The translations under genes and the position numbers were made by a program. A stretch of 64,000 bases of DNA from Glandiceps talaboti. Lineage: Eukaryota; Hemichordata; Enteropneusta; Spengelidae. Location of the stretch: positions 20,513,111 through 20,577,110 of the forward strand of contig NC_135559.1 of NCBI RefSeq assembly GCF_964340395.1, in the 5' to 3' direction. This document shows, one piece after another, positions 38,380 to 49,858 of this stretch (within the stretch, counting starts at the first letter, position 1; each line of letters starts with the position of its first letter). Under the pieces are notes generated by a model. That model saw nothing but the letters and a program-made list of their open reading frames with translations, was not told where the DNA came from and did no database searches.

Positions 38380-38578
38380 AGAAAATAATAATAAAATCGC
38401 GAAAATCGTGAAGTCTCGCAAGAAATAGTGGATGCGGAAACTGACATCAACTTAAAAAGACAATATAAAGCTATTCTTCCAATCTGTAATGGCTGTACTT
38501 TACATCTGATGAGAAGAAATAAACAACACAGAGACAATTTGGAAAACAATGGAAAACCTGAACTAGACACTCACACAT
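38380..38578 (+). repeat. Dispersed repeat with a conserved peptide frame, copy 1
   Basis: This stretch matches 52360-52535. In both, one frame stays open and reads EVSQExVDxETDINLKxQYK then LPICNGCT, which suggests a fragment of a mobile-element ORF. The product is not recognised. In this copy the frame runs to a TGA at about 38580. Confidence 0.55.
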
Positions 38579-40325
38579 GAAAAAAATATATAATAAATGA
38601 AATAAAAAATCTACCTACCCCACCTATTTTAAAATTGAATGTAATCGAAACCACTGACATATTTTTTTTACACCTTAGCCAATTCAATTGTATAGTATAT
38701 GAAAGAGCTTACGTAAAATCATAGTAGGTGTTTCTGTGATCGCGCAAGTCCAGTCACCGCGAGATATGTTTGATTGATTGACTGATACCATAAGCTTATT
38801 GTGGACATTATAATTATGAATAACAAGTAATTTATTACGTAATCATGTCGATACGTGTATTACAACTCAAGATGTATACACAACCCAAGTATTTGTTGAT
38901 ACTTTGAATACCAAGTTCGACACATGCAATCAACAATTGATCTATTGAAAAGATTTAAGTTACAGTCGAGAGAACTAATTACCTTTCTTTTTTTACAATA
39001 GTAGATTTGTACAACAAGTAGCAAGCACGGTAAAGAGACACAGAGTGGTTCGATTTATCATAAAAGCCTATGAAAATACAGAAGTTGAAAAATTGTATTT
39101 ATGAACACAAAGTATTAACAATGTGAATGTATTTTAACTGTAATCTCAATATCGTATTCCTGATATGCAGATCCTGGAGGGCGATTAACTGTACCGTACC
39201 GTAACCAAAAACAATGGCGTATATTGTTGACTGAGGGATTTATAGACGTCACCTTTCGTACATTTCTCTTAACTTTACAGGAATCCACAATTCATGCAAT
39301 TCACGTTAAACCGCGTGCCTCAAAAGATCTACTTCAAATTTACGAGTGAGAAATAAAACACTGTGGTGACACCGTGACAATTCTGTTACATAATTGTTTA
39401 ACAGTGATTAGAGCTAACAATGTTTTAACTTAAGCTGAGGTACGGTACCGTGTTGTAGTCGTATCGCTATCCATGTGTGTTTTAAACCAAACCCATTAAG
39501 AAACAAGTTTTGTCAAAAAATTCGGGTTTGATTCAACTTTCCTCTGACGATTTCATCAAAAGGTAATGACTCGAGTTAGGCATAAGAAAATTCCAGACAA
39601 AACGAAAGGTCACTGATTTATAGGACACCAGTGTACAGTCTCCCCTTCACAGTATGTAATACATCTATGAATGTGTGAAACACGTGCACACACCTAATAT
39701 TACATTACATAGTGGATGTATTAGGAGCTAATACATCTATGATTACATGAAGACTAGTTCAGTTGTTGAAATATATTTTACACCGTCATTTTCAATTTTG
39801 GTCGATTCAAGCATATCTATGATTCGATCATGACTATTAAAGATTGCAAGGTTTCCTCGCTATATATACACTCAGCATAGCATGTCTCCATGCATCGACA
39901 ACGTGTACACGTACGTAGCCGATTGTTTTCGAGACGTATAGTCATCAAACAAAGAACACGTCACACTGACTTTTTGACAAAGCATCTTGGTTTCATCATA
40001 GACAGTGGAGAAGAAATGGTTTCATTTTCAACGCTGAATACTTTAATTAACGGCATCCACTTCATATTTGAGTCAGTGCAGTCCAATAAACCTTAAAACT
40101 AGACATTCGTAGGTACAAACAAACAAACAAACAAACAAACAGACAGACAGACAGACAGACAAATAAATAAATAAACAAACGTATATAAACGATTCCATAA
40201 ACTATACTATTATGACAATGTGGGGATTTATCTTACCTACAACGACTCCGAAACAACTGACAGTAACAAGTGCTGTGACGCTGGCATCATATGCATTTGC
40301 GCATGCGTATCTTATTCCGAAATAA

Positions 40326-41053
40326 GGCTTGGGTCAGAATTTACGGAAGGGGGCCCTGCGGAGAAATGGGGGGGGGGCATGAAAAAAATTGAGAGTTCAA
40401 AGGGGTGCGAAAATTCTGATGGTCTGAAAGGGGGGGGGGCACGAAATATTTTGCTCATGACTTGTACCAAATTACTAGTAAACCTCAGGAGCGGTCGTTT
40501 ACCGAGTAAATTAAAAACATTCTCACCACAATACCTTCTAAAACATAGATTCAGTGATGAATTGTATTTGTCTGTCTGTCTGTCTGTCTCTGTCTGTCTG
40601 TCTGTCCGTCTGTCCGATGGTCTTCTACATGTCCTTATTTTTTTTTAAGTGCTACCGTAGTGTGGGAGGGGATGTCACCCTCTCCACTAGCTATAATGAG
40701 GGATACTGTTTCTGCCCAGAATCAAGATTGAAAGAGAAAACCCTGCTAGCTAAGTATCTCCAAGTATAGGTTACCGCCTAACGTGAGACCTATTTCGCAA
40801 AGCCCAAATATATTTGTAAAAAAAATCTCTCATTGTTATGTATGGACGCTGAGGTTGATTTCCACCTCTGGAGTGGGCGGGATGGGGATGGGGGTACTCA
40901 ATAATTACACATTAAAGCATGTGTGGCCGAGAGGGGGGCCTACGAAAATTCTTGGGTTCATTTCGATTTCTGGGGCGCAAAGGTGGGGTGGGGTGGGGGT
41001 TACCAAAATAATTTCTTCCCAGGGCCCTCCTGCCGTAAATTCTGACCCCAGCC
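40326..41053. mobile_element. MITE with TAA target duplication (PIF/Harbinger-like), copy 2
   Basis: The ends GGCTTGGGTCAGAATTTACGG and (reverse strand) GGCTGGGGTCAGAATTTACGG are flanked by TAA on both sides (40323-40325 and 41054-41056). The interior matches the copy at 4100-4674 in blocks (GCATGAAAAAAATTGAGAGTT, CGAAATATTTTGCTCATGAC) and carries a GTCT array at 40567-40616. Confidence 0.8.
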
Positions 41054-41359
41054 TAAATATACAAATTTCTAGAAGAGGCTCTTGAAATGTTTGTCAGGGT
41101 AAGCTGTTGCTATCAGTTGTGCGTTATTTATAGTAAACAGATCGTAATATGGCTTTGAGTAGTTCGGCTTTGAGTAGATATGTGACAAGTACACATTCCT
41201 GACTGCGAGGCGAGATTTCAAAAGGTTTCATTACCCGGCACAGGCACTTGTTTCCCGAGATATGTATCGGAATGTTTCTTTCAGAATATAATAAAATGTC
41301 GATATTATCCATAACATTGATTAACATTGACGTGTTTTAATAGCCAACTGTGTATGAAA

Positions 41360-41460
41360 GGGGTAAAATTACACGTTGTTACTCACCGCGAGATATGTGA
41401 GTGGACTTTCGCGATCATCCACTCACCGCGAGATAAGTGAGTGGACATTCGCGATCACAT
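41360..41460. repeat. Two direct repeats with CACTCACCGCGAGATA
   Basis: Units carrying ACTCACCGCGAGATA, GTGAGTGGAC and TTCGCGATCA occur twice in tandem, and fragments recur near 38745 and 42340. They look like termini of a further dispersed element. Confidence 0.6.
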
Positions 41461-41543
41461 AAGCAAGTGCAATTTTACCCCTTCAAATTTCGTACACAAT
41501 TGGCCAAACACGTCAATATTATCGATGTTATCGACATTTTATT

Positions 41544-42186
41544 CAGGGTTCGTACACTTAAAGCAAAACAAAATTCCAGGACTCTCCAGGGGCTTTTCGT
41601 CAGTTTTACAGGGGTATTCATATTGATTTTGGCCATTTTCCAGGGCTGTTGACCACTAAAGTATATTTTTGAATGACATCTATAAATTGTTTGATGTGGA
41701 CGAGAAGAAATTAACAAGGGTTCCCATAAATTTTCACAAAACATTTAAAAGTCAATCGACACTAAGCAAGACGGTTTCAAAACCATGTTTGCACACTAAG
41801 ATTAAACGGAGAAACCTCTGCCCTATCCTCTATTAGTCGTTTCGTCAAGCTGGTGCATTGATCATGTAAGATTTGAGTCTCAGCATTCATCAATCTAATT
41901 CAGACATATCCAGAAAAAAATTAAAAACTAAAGTTTGTCCTCATTATTGTACGGTTTGATGTGACTAGATTTAGAGGTCACCAAAAAGACATTTTCGCCA
42001 TTTCACATTTACGAGACTCAGTGTAGTGAATCATATGAATGGGTGGCTCAAGCACAGACATGTCGATCGTCAATATTAATCGATCACGATCATTTTCCAG
42101 GGTTTTCCAGGGGTAGGGAGCATCTTTCCAGGATTTTCCAGGGAGGGTTTGAAAGTCCAGGGTTTTCCAGGACCGTGTGAACCCTG
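41544..42186. mobile_element. 643-bp MITE with CAGGGTTC termini (hAT-like) and 7-bp target duplication
   Basis: The left end is CAGGGTTCGTACA; the right end reads CAGGGTTCACACG on the reverse strand. TTTTATT lies directly outside both ends. The inside is rich in TTTTCCAGGG-type motifs. A related copy of the insertion locus, inverted at about 41225-41375, lacks the element at this site, giving an empty-site comparison. The CAGGG ends suggest hAT, although hAT normally makes 8-bp duplications. Confidence 0.75.
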
Positions 42187-43875
42187 TTTTATTGCATTCT
42201 GATAGAAATGTTCTGATACATTTCTCGGGAAACAAGTGCCTGTGTATTTATTACAGTTGTCAACATTTATACCCCTATAAACCAAAAGGTGATTTTATTA
42301 GTGTACGGACGAAAGTAGTAAAATTACTTTTATTTTTATGATCGCGAAAGTCCACTCACTACTCACTTTTTAATGGTCTGAGGTTGTACTTATGCCCACA
42401 GAAAGGCAGGATTAGCCCTAGTCCCGCTTGCATACGGAGTCACGAATCCTATAGGTATAGCTACTTAGAGTCAAGTCAGTAATATAGACTCGTGTACCGT
42501 CTGTAAGCAGGACTCGATTAGCCCACACTGAGCACACGTACACACTGAGTACACATTGTCTCAACCTTTGCCATGCCGGGCTAGGTGTAGTCTGGCTGCT
42601 ACACCTCAGGCTTTCTTCTCAACACTGTGTTTCTGAAAGGTGGCACACAATCGAGGGCGAATGCCTGAGGTCTAGCTAAAGTCATCTCCACATTCCATGA
42701 TATAAATAGCAGCCTATCAGAGAAGGCAGATGACAACTAGTACACAGATGCACAATAGGTTCTGCAGCTAAATTTGACTCACGGTTCACTGCTAAATAAA
42801 TCAAGACTCAGCTTGAACAAACATGGTGAAAACTGAGGTGTACCGGCGTGTACATTCATTTTGCTGGACAAAGAGTATCAAAATTAACCATATTTTTAAC
42901 ATTTTATTAGAAAATATTATATTTTATAGAAACGTCTTGGTTTGTTTTACAAATGAACCCAAGGCAAAACGATGCATAACAAGTCTCAATGATTTTTTAT
43001 ATTTTTTTAAATTTTATTTGCTGCTGAAATTTAGATGGTAAATTAAATCTGCAACTAAATGCTTAGCTTTTGTAAATTTCCTAACTAGTTTTTTCTCACA
43101 ATATCGTGGGTTTTTCTTTTTTTCTCGTGTCTTACTCCCCTCTTTTGATCTATAAACATTTTCTCTGTTTTTGTTTGTTCTTCGTCCTGTGCCTGTCTTC
43201 TGTTTTTGTGTTTGAAAATGTTCAATAAACATAAAATAAATAGTACAAAGAGAGAACAATGGCTTATTTTTTCATGCATATGGGCTTGTAAAAATAACCA
43301 CCAATGGATCAACCGAAATGTGTGAATGACAATGTCTACAGACTCAACAAACTCATAATTCCTATAAAGCCCTAAGACAGTGGTGATATTACCATCATGA
43401 CCTCAGAATTTAATTAGTGGTCTGAGTCATGACTGAGCATAAATCCAAGAGAGACGTCCCATCCTATAAACTGAGTAACTGAAACAAGCATTCGAATACA
43501 AGAACATGCGTCATGATGGGTAATGTTCCAAGCTTTATTTGCCTTTTTGTGAGAAATAAATTTGAAACTGAGTACAAAGAGGTATCACCATTCTGAACAC
43601 TGAAGACTTTACCAAAGACTGCAATGTGGGCTCAAATGCAACCATCCTGGGTGGAGGGTCTATGCATAGACAGTGCATGGGTCACATTATTAGTAGCAAA
43701 ACAAAACACAGACTTCTATAACTATACAAAAGAAACAGTTCACACCATAGTATAAATAGCAATTAGCAGCTTGTCAGAGAAGGTAGATGACAACCAAACA
43801 TGGAACAATGGCTTATTTTTTCATGTATATTGCCCAGCCCACATGTAAATTAGCTCAAAGGAATTTTTCAACTTT

Positions 43876-43965
43876 TGCTAGACCAGTTCGGGCTGTCGCC
43901 CTCACTTGCGACTTCGGTCAAAGTCGCCTTGACAATGAGCAGAAAAGCCCGAGCGGTCTAGCAGC
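43876..43965. mobile_element. ~90-bp inverted-repeat hairpin
   Basis: TGCTAGACCAGTTCGGGCT at the left and AGCCCGAGCGGTCTAGCA at the right form an imperfect inverted repeat. The inner arms (CACTTGCGACTTCGGTCAAA) contribute a further small palindrome. Confidence 0.6.
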
Positions 43966-44431
43966 AACACTATAGGGTACGTGACGATAAAGTACAAATA
44001 TGCTGAGATAAAACTGTACACATTCGGATGGTGACACCACAGACAAGTAAATGATGACACATACAATATGTACTTCCACGTGCTCACGCAACAAGTATCC
44101 CAAACCTCAGACCACTTAAAAGAGTGGTTTGAGCCCAAACTAGCCCCTTTTGGTTGTAAGCCTGATAGAAATAGGGATTTCAGTCACGTGACATATACGT
44201 GTAGAAGATGCCACAGTGCAACTACACCATTTTATTTTTCTATGTTTTCAGGATGTTCAAATCAAGTAATCATCATAAAAAAACTCATGGCTATTCCGAC
44301 TTCAATAAATAAACTCTAACCTGTATAAAGCCTATACAGTGAGCCAAAATTAAGTTATGACACGAGAAAATTTGAAAACGGGTCTAAGATTCACTGTAAC
44401 CGCGACTGAGAACATGGCCGCCACACTGTAA

Positions 44432-45559
44432 ACAAGCCATTGAGAATGACATAGTCCCCGCTATGATTGGGTTTTAAGGAATTAGCACTACTCTGATCAC
44501 GCAACAACACTTGTGAACCTAAATCAAACAGACTTAGATATGTTGTGTCTGCTTGTCGGACATGGAACATGCCTACAACAATAAAGGATTGGTCGGGTAT
44601 GGGGGATCATATCAATATGAAAATGGATATGCAAATGTATGTCATAGAACACTGTCCTAATACCAACTCTGAATGAGATCTGTTCAAGCATGTCTGAGTT
44701 ATGGCTTTGGACATGGAAAATTCACAAACAAAATGGCTGCCAGGCAGCCATATTGGATCGTATCATGACGAAAATGGATATGCACATGTATGTCATAGAA
44801 CACTGTCCTAATACCAACTTCGAATGAGATCTGTTCAAGCATGTCTGAGTTATGGCTTTGGACATGGAAAATTTGCAAACAAAATGGCTGCCAGGCAGCC
44901 ATATTGGATCGTATCACAATGAAAATGGATATGCACATGTATGTCATAGAACACTGTCCTAATACCAACTTTGAATGAGATCTGTTCAAGCATGTCTGAG
45001 TTATGGCTTTGGACATGGAAAATTTGCAAACAAAATGGCTGCCAGGCAGCCATATTGGATCGTATCACAACTAAAATGGATATGCACATGTATGTCATAG
45101 AACACTGTCCAAATACCAACTTTGAATGAGATCTGTTCAAGCATGTCTAAGTTATGGCTTTGGACATGAAAATTCACAAACAAAATGGCTGCCAGGCGGC
45201 CATATTGGATCGTATCATGACAACAATGAATATGCACATATATGCCATAGAACACTGTCCTAATACCAACTCTGAATGAGATCTGTTCAAGCATGTCTGA
45301 GTTATGGCTTTAGACAGGGAAAATTCACAAACGAAATGGCTGCTAGGCGGCCATATTGGATCGTAGCATAAAACAAATTGACGTGCATATGTATGCCATA
45401 GCATGTTGCCCCTGTACCAAGTTTGAAAAAAATCGGTACAGGCATCTCCAAGAAACGGCTGCGGACGGACGGACGGACGGACGGACGGACGCACGGACGG
45501 ACAGACAGACGGAACCCAATCCATAAGTCCCCGTTCCGGACTTCGTAAAGGCAGGGACT
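44432..45559. repeat. Dispersed repeat with internal 151-bp tandem units, copy 2
   Basis: The same module as 12208-12869, with about five tandem units of 150-151 bp starting ATGGCTTTGGACATGG at 44701, 44852, 45003, 45153 and 45303. Each contains the near-palindrome ATGGCTGCCAGGCAGCCAT. It ends in a GGAC tetranucleotide tract and CCCCGTTCCGGACTTCG. Confidence 0.9.
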
Positions 45560-45900
45560 GGCATCGTATTCAAACTGATATCCTGGCGCGGGAACGGAAC
45601 GTACCATTATGAAAACTATTGAAACATATAGGGTAGATTCGAAGCTTTAAAATGAGGGGACACAATCGAAAATCGATCGAGAATTTTAGAAACGGGATCG
45701 AAAATAAGACTTTTGACATAAAATTTCGCAATAATTTATGAATCTTTTCATTATTGTGGCCCCTAATTATAATAATCAACAATTATTCTTTCAATTTATT
45801 ATGATATTTCGTTGTTTGGAACAAACGTACCAGTAGAAACACCCCCGTTTTTAAATGGCATAATACGGAACAATCAACATCCGGGTACTACGCGTCGACA

Positions 45901-45945
45901 AGCCAAACAAGAGTGTCGGAGCTGCGACCTTCTCTCTTCCGAACG
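45901..45945 (+). other. Probable non-coding 5' exon of the coiled-coil gene
   Basis: A donor (CCGAACG|GTAGGT) at 45945/45946 precedes the acceptor TATATTGCAG| at 46476, directly before ATG 46477. The upstream limit is not visible. Confidence 0.5.
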
Positions 45946-46476
45946 GTAGGTATTTTTACATTACAATTTGAGAATTTTCAACAATTAGTGAATAGAAACG
46001 ATTCCTAATATGTTCCGACAACGTAATATTCAATCGTTTACAAGATTTCCGTTGTTTTGCTGTCTGAAATGTGGCGTAGATAACAGTACATCGAGACATT
46101 TGCTCGATGGCAATGGACAGCTGAGAGCGTAAACTTGAGTGTCACCAATGAGGACGTTTTGCCTGCACATTTCTATGGGCGTACATTATAAACGAAAGAC
46201 AGGTGCTTTGTATACTATCGATGGCAGCGTTTTTTCAATGTATTACTATTGGAAACGAATAAAAACAAAAGGAGGTCTAGTTTATTTTTTCTCACGTCAA
46301 TATTTTCGCAGAGTATTGCAGTTTGAAGTTTGTTTGGTTTGAGATTTGAGAATCCTTTTGAGATGTTTGTTCGACTTGAGGTAGATGGAGTACAGTAAGT
46401 ATTTGATTTGATTATCATCACCACATATCATCAATACTGAATTATCTGATTTGGTTTTAATTTTTTTATATTGCAG

Positions 46477-48144
46477 ATGGGTGACACAGCAACTATGGCA
46501 AACATTGCTACCAAGGGTGACATCTATGCTATAGTGGTAAAAGCCAAGAAAGAAAAAACATATAGAGTGAAAGCCATCGCAGATCAACTGCGATCAATGT
46601 ACCCAGCTATAAAGGCAGGGGGTGCAACTGATTTGACGCTCTACAACAGGTGCAAGGCTATCGATGAGAAATGTAAAAAGATGGTGTACAAGAAGCAACA
46701 CCAAGCAAAAGACAATTACTTGAGAGAAGTATTTCAAACCCCAACTCGTTGTTTGAATGAACAACGGATGCTGCAGAGTGCTGTTACAAAAAAAGAAAAG
46801 GTACTTTCTCAAATGGTTGTGGACAGCAGAGCTGAAAACAGAACATTGAAGCGGAAAATAAACATGATGGAAGATGATAACTTTGACATGTCTCAGAACT
46901 TTGAAGTACTGTTGGGCCAGTATACAAATCTTTTGTGCAGTATGGATGAAATTAATGACCAGATCCGTAATCTTGCTGGGATGAATGTAGATGAAGACTT
47001 AGCTGCCCTTCGCAAAAGGTACCAACATCAGTCTGAGTTGCTAGAAAACTTAAAGACTAAACTCAACAACAATAACGCAAGAAACCTGAACAAAAAATTA
47101 AAGCGACGTGAACACACTATAGTGAAGCTGACAGAAGCTAATAAAGAGAAAGAAGAAGACATTGACAAAATGAAGACAGCAGCAAGTGAAGAAGCCAAAG
47201 AAACTGAATGTATCAAGCATGCTCTTGCAGAAAAAACAAAGGAAATTGAGACATTACAAAAAGCAGCAGATGAATTAAGAACGGACAAACTGAGGCTCCA
47301 AAAAAGACTAAGCTACTACCGAAATAAAGATAGAAAAACAAAGATAGACACTGTCACTGCTGATTTACACCAGCATATATTTCAGTTACAGAAAGATAAT
47401 ACAGAGCTACAACACTTGGTAGACCTTCTTGAAAATGATGAAATTGAAACATTTTATGAAGGAAAATACAGAGACGAAGTTAGAGAAGTTGTGATGGACT
47501 TGCTGTCTCTAAATGTAAGCATGAACTCAGTCAACAAAGTGATTAGGACAGTACTGAAAAAGCTTGCTAACAAAGATGTAAGTCGACTTCCAAGCAATGC
47601 ACTGAAAACCACACTTTTGGTGGAGGCCAAACATCTTGCGTTTGTACAAGCTAGTGATGCCTTGAAAAGTAACCCAGATAATTGTTTACATCAAGATGCC
47701 ACCAGCAAATTTCACCGTCACTACCAAGGTTTTCAGGTAACATTGTCAAGTGGGAAAACGTTTACACTAGGGCTGCAGGAGACATCAGGGGGTACAACAG
47801 CTGATGTTCTGCAAGCATTCACTGACATCATTGATGATATGGCTGATGTGATTACTAGTGATACTGAAGGTAACGCAAAGGAGTTGCAAGTGGCGCAGCT
47901 AATAACATCACTGCGAAGTACCATGTCTGACCAAGGGCCAACGTCCGAGACTTTTAACAAAGAGGTGGAAATCCTTAGAACGAATCTCCTTCCAAAAGTA
48001 ACTGCAAACTGGAACTCTATCCCCGATGGAGCTAAAACTGAGCTACAGACCATGTTCAACTTTTATTGTAAAGTGCACATATTGCCAAACTTTGCGTCTG
48101 AATCAGACAAAGTGTTGCGCATATTCGAAAAAGACATTGCATAG
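46477..48144 (+). CDS. 555-aa coiled-coil protein with transposase-like C-terminal region
   Basis: One uninterrupted coding exon runs from ATG 46477 (directly after a good acceptor) to TAG 48144. Residues 1-80 form a basic N-terminal domain with a TLYNRCKAIDEKCKK helix, possibly DNA-binding. Residues about 85-330 are strongly charged heptad-like coiled coil. The C-terminus has LHQDATSKFHRHYQGFQV (about 404-421), TSDTEGN (about 466-472), MSDQGPTSETFNK (about 482) and FYCKVHILPNF (about 530). Their spacing and chemistry resemble an RNase H-like transposase core. Key acidic residues may be incomplete and no terminal repeats were seen. It may be a domesticated transposase or a mobile-element ORF. 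Codon composition is ordinary. It is convergent with the selenoprotein gene. Confidence 0.75.
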   Translation: MGDTATMANIATKGDIYAIVVKAKKEKTYRVKAIADQLRSMYPAIKAGGATDLTLYNRCKAIDEKCKKMVYKKQHQAKDNYLREVFQTPTRCLNEQRMLQSAVTKKEKVLSQMVVDSRAENRTLKRKINMMEDDNFDMSQNFEVLLGQYTNLLCSMDEINDQIRNLAGMNVDEDLAALRKRYQHQSELLENLKTKLNNNNARNLNKKLKRREHTIVKLTEANKEKEEDIDKMKTAASEEAKETECIKHALAEKTKEIETLQKAADELRTDKLRLQKRLSYYRNKDRKTKIDTVTADLHQHIFQLQKDNTELQHLVDLLENDEIETFYEGKYRDEVREVVMDLLSLNVSMNSVNKVIRTVLKKLANKDVSRLPSNALKTTLLVEAKHLAFVQASDALKSNPDNCLHQDATSKFHRHYQGFQVTLSSGKTFTLGLQETSGGTTADVLQAFTDIIDDMADVITSDTEGNAKELQVAQLITSLRSTMSDQGPTSETFNKEVEILRTNLLPKVTANWNSIPDGAKTELQTMFNFYCKVHILPNFASESDKVLRIFEKDIA

Positions 48145-48668
48145 AAATAAGCATGGAGGTATAACCATGGGTGATATACTTCCATGGACTGAGCAACAAG
48201 ACGTATCTTATAGCCTAGTTCATATGAAGACCTGTGTAAAATTCGTTTTTGAACATTTACCGTTTCTAGTTCTGTTGAATGGTAAAAGTTCTACCCTCCT
48301 TTCATAAAATTGTTACTGTGCAGTTACAGACTATGTACCTTTATATACCTCCATCTCGTCCTGCTTGCATACTGAGTAAGTCGTCCCTTCCTTCTCCCAG
48401 TCATGTCTGAACTCCGGCAAGTTTTTTTTTTGTTATCACCAAATTCAAACACGGTAATTACAAATTCATGACATTGTAATCAGTTTTGGCATTCCAAACA
48501 CGATCGAAAATGTGTGAAAACACTAATATCCTATTGTGTATTTCGCCCCACAATCAAAGTGTAAATTGAGAAATTTTCACTACAACATTGCAAAATCAAT
48601 CACACTACACCAAAAAAACCCCACAATGTCAACTCAAATGTGACACACTATAATACAATTAGTTTACT

Positions 48669-48674
48669 TTTATT
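48669..48674 (-). terminator. Candidate polyadenylation signal AATAAA of the selenoprotein gene
   Basis: AATAAA on the minus strand lies about 210 nt beyond the SECIS. A second one is at 48687-48682. No downstream element was judged, so this is a positional guess. Confidence 0.4.
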
Positions 48675-48885
48675 TATCAAATTTATTAATCTATATACGT
48701 AATCAATATACATATATCATGTTTTGTATGGAAGCAATATAACACTTCAAATGAATTGTTCTATCTCCTCATTAATTATACATCATGTGTTTGTGATCTC
48801 TAGTGGCAAGAAAATAAAGTTCACAAGTAAATTTGTTTATGGTTAGTATACTTCTACCGTTTCTGTGTATCTTTTGACTAAATAA

Positions 48886-48943
48886 TGGAGGAATGTATCA
48901 AGCACTGTGTGTCAACTTTAACACAGTGCTGTCATGAACTCCA
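48886..48943 (-). ncRNA. SECIS element in the 3' UTR of the selenoprotein gene
   Basis: On the minus strand: ATGA (48935-48932), one spacer base, a perfect 10-bp helix AGCACTGTGT / ACACAGTGCT, a 10-nt loop TAAAGTTGAC, then TGAT (48900-48897). The AA begins 12 nt after ATGA, matching the SECIS core AUGA - helix - AA - helix - UGAU/GA. A lower helix TGGAG/CTCCA (48943-48939 with 48890-48886) closes the structure. It lies about 916 nt past the stop codon and on the correct strand. Confidence 0.9.
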
Positions 48944-49858
48944 CATCAAACTGTCAAAAAATACAAAAACCGGGTAAAACACTAGCCTAGTCAATGTATA
49001 GCTATAGTTGAACGTTTCAAGAAATAAATCGTCCAGAAAGATCATTTTTCTGACCAAGTGGAAATAATTTTTCACAACATACATTTCGACTCCTCCACAA
49101 CAGAGGGGCTATGATTACATATAGACTGCGAAATACTGTAGCAAGAGGCACGTCGTACGTTCTGTGCACCCCCTTGACGAACGCTATATAGCGCCACCAA
49201 CGACAGCATTGTAAAGTTTACATTACAAGAAGCTTGTAAGTAGGGTTACTTTCTAATTTCGTTATTAGTAATGAAGAATTATTATTTCTTGTGTGACATT
49301 CTGCCAAAAATACAAATGAAACAATATAGAACACAATCACTCTTCTCTTATGCAATGTCAGAATTAAGGTATCAATTTTCTTTTCAAATTAAGTTATATT
49401 AAAAAAGAGTATTATTAATAAAAATCTGATTGATACATGAAAATACTGATATTCATCTTAAGTGAGCACTTCAATTCTGCGTGACATTTTTGAAATTTGA
49501 TTTCTTCCAAGAAATCGTACATACACATTGAATATTGCAAAGTCCATGTATCTTGAATCTTTCCTTTGTGGAAAAATATTAGCTCAATTTAGTTTTCTGT
49601 TAATTTGAATTATGTCTTGTTCTTTTAAGTGTATCAGGTGAAAATGTGTTCCTTAAGCCTGTAAGATATGTCACGTCATTCCTTTTTGACCTGCCTTCTC
49701 TTTTGAGTGTGGTAGGCCGACGGTGGTGACACCCACACCATGGCATATCTTACAGAAGTGTGTTCCTTTGACTGTGACATTATAAAAGGTAATCTAGTTT
49801 ACATCCCTACTTAGACAGCGCCCCCAGCAGTTAAGGGTCAGGACTGGTCGCGTTTATC

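Larger units (their letters stand above)
37872..45900. other. Transposon-rich intergenic stretch
   Basis: No convincing host gene. Contents: a repeat related to 41.2 kb at about 38210-38310, a coding-fragment repeat at 38396-38575, a MITE at 40326-41053, a CAGGG-ended MITE at 41544-42186, a hairpin at 43876-43965 and a tandem-repeat module at 44432-45559. A short (CAAA)n/(CAGA)n run is at 40121-40180. The remainder is unassigned. Confidence 0.65.

Noticed and set aside
44699-45607. Overlapping minus-strand frames with repeated IFHVQSHNSDMLEQ-like text
   Set aside because: They are translations of the 151-bp tandem repeat module; different units use different frames.
46441-46476. Start at MQM (46471) for the coiled-coil protein
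   Set aside because: The acceptor TATATTGCAG ends at 46476, so the first exonic ATG is at 46477.
49659-49755. Large hairpin considered as the SECIS
   Set aside because: Its 5' arm lacks the AUGA quartet and the interior does not make a single long helix. The structure at 48886-48943 fits the SECIS core far better.
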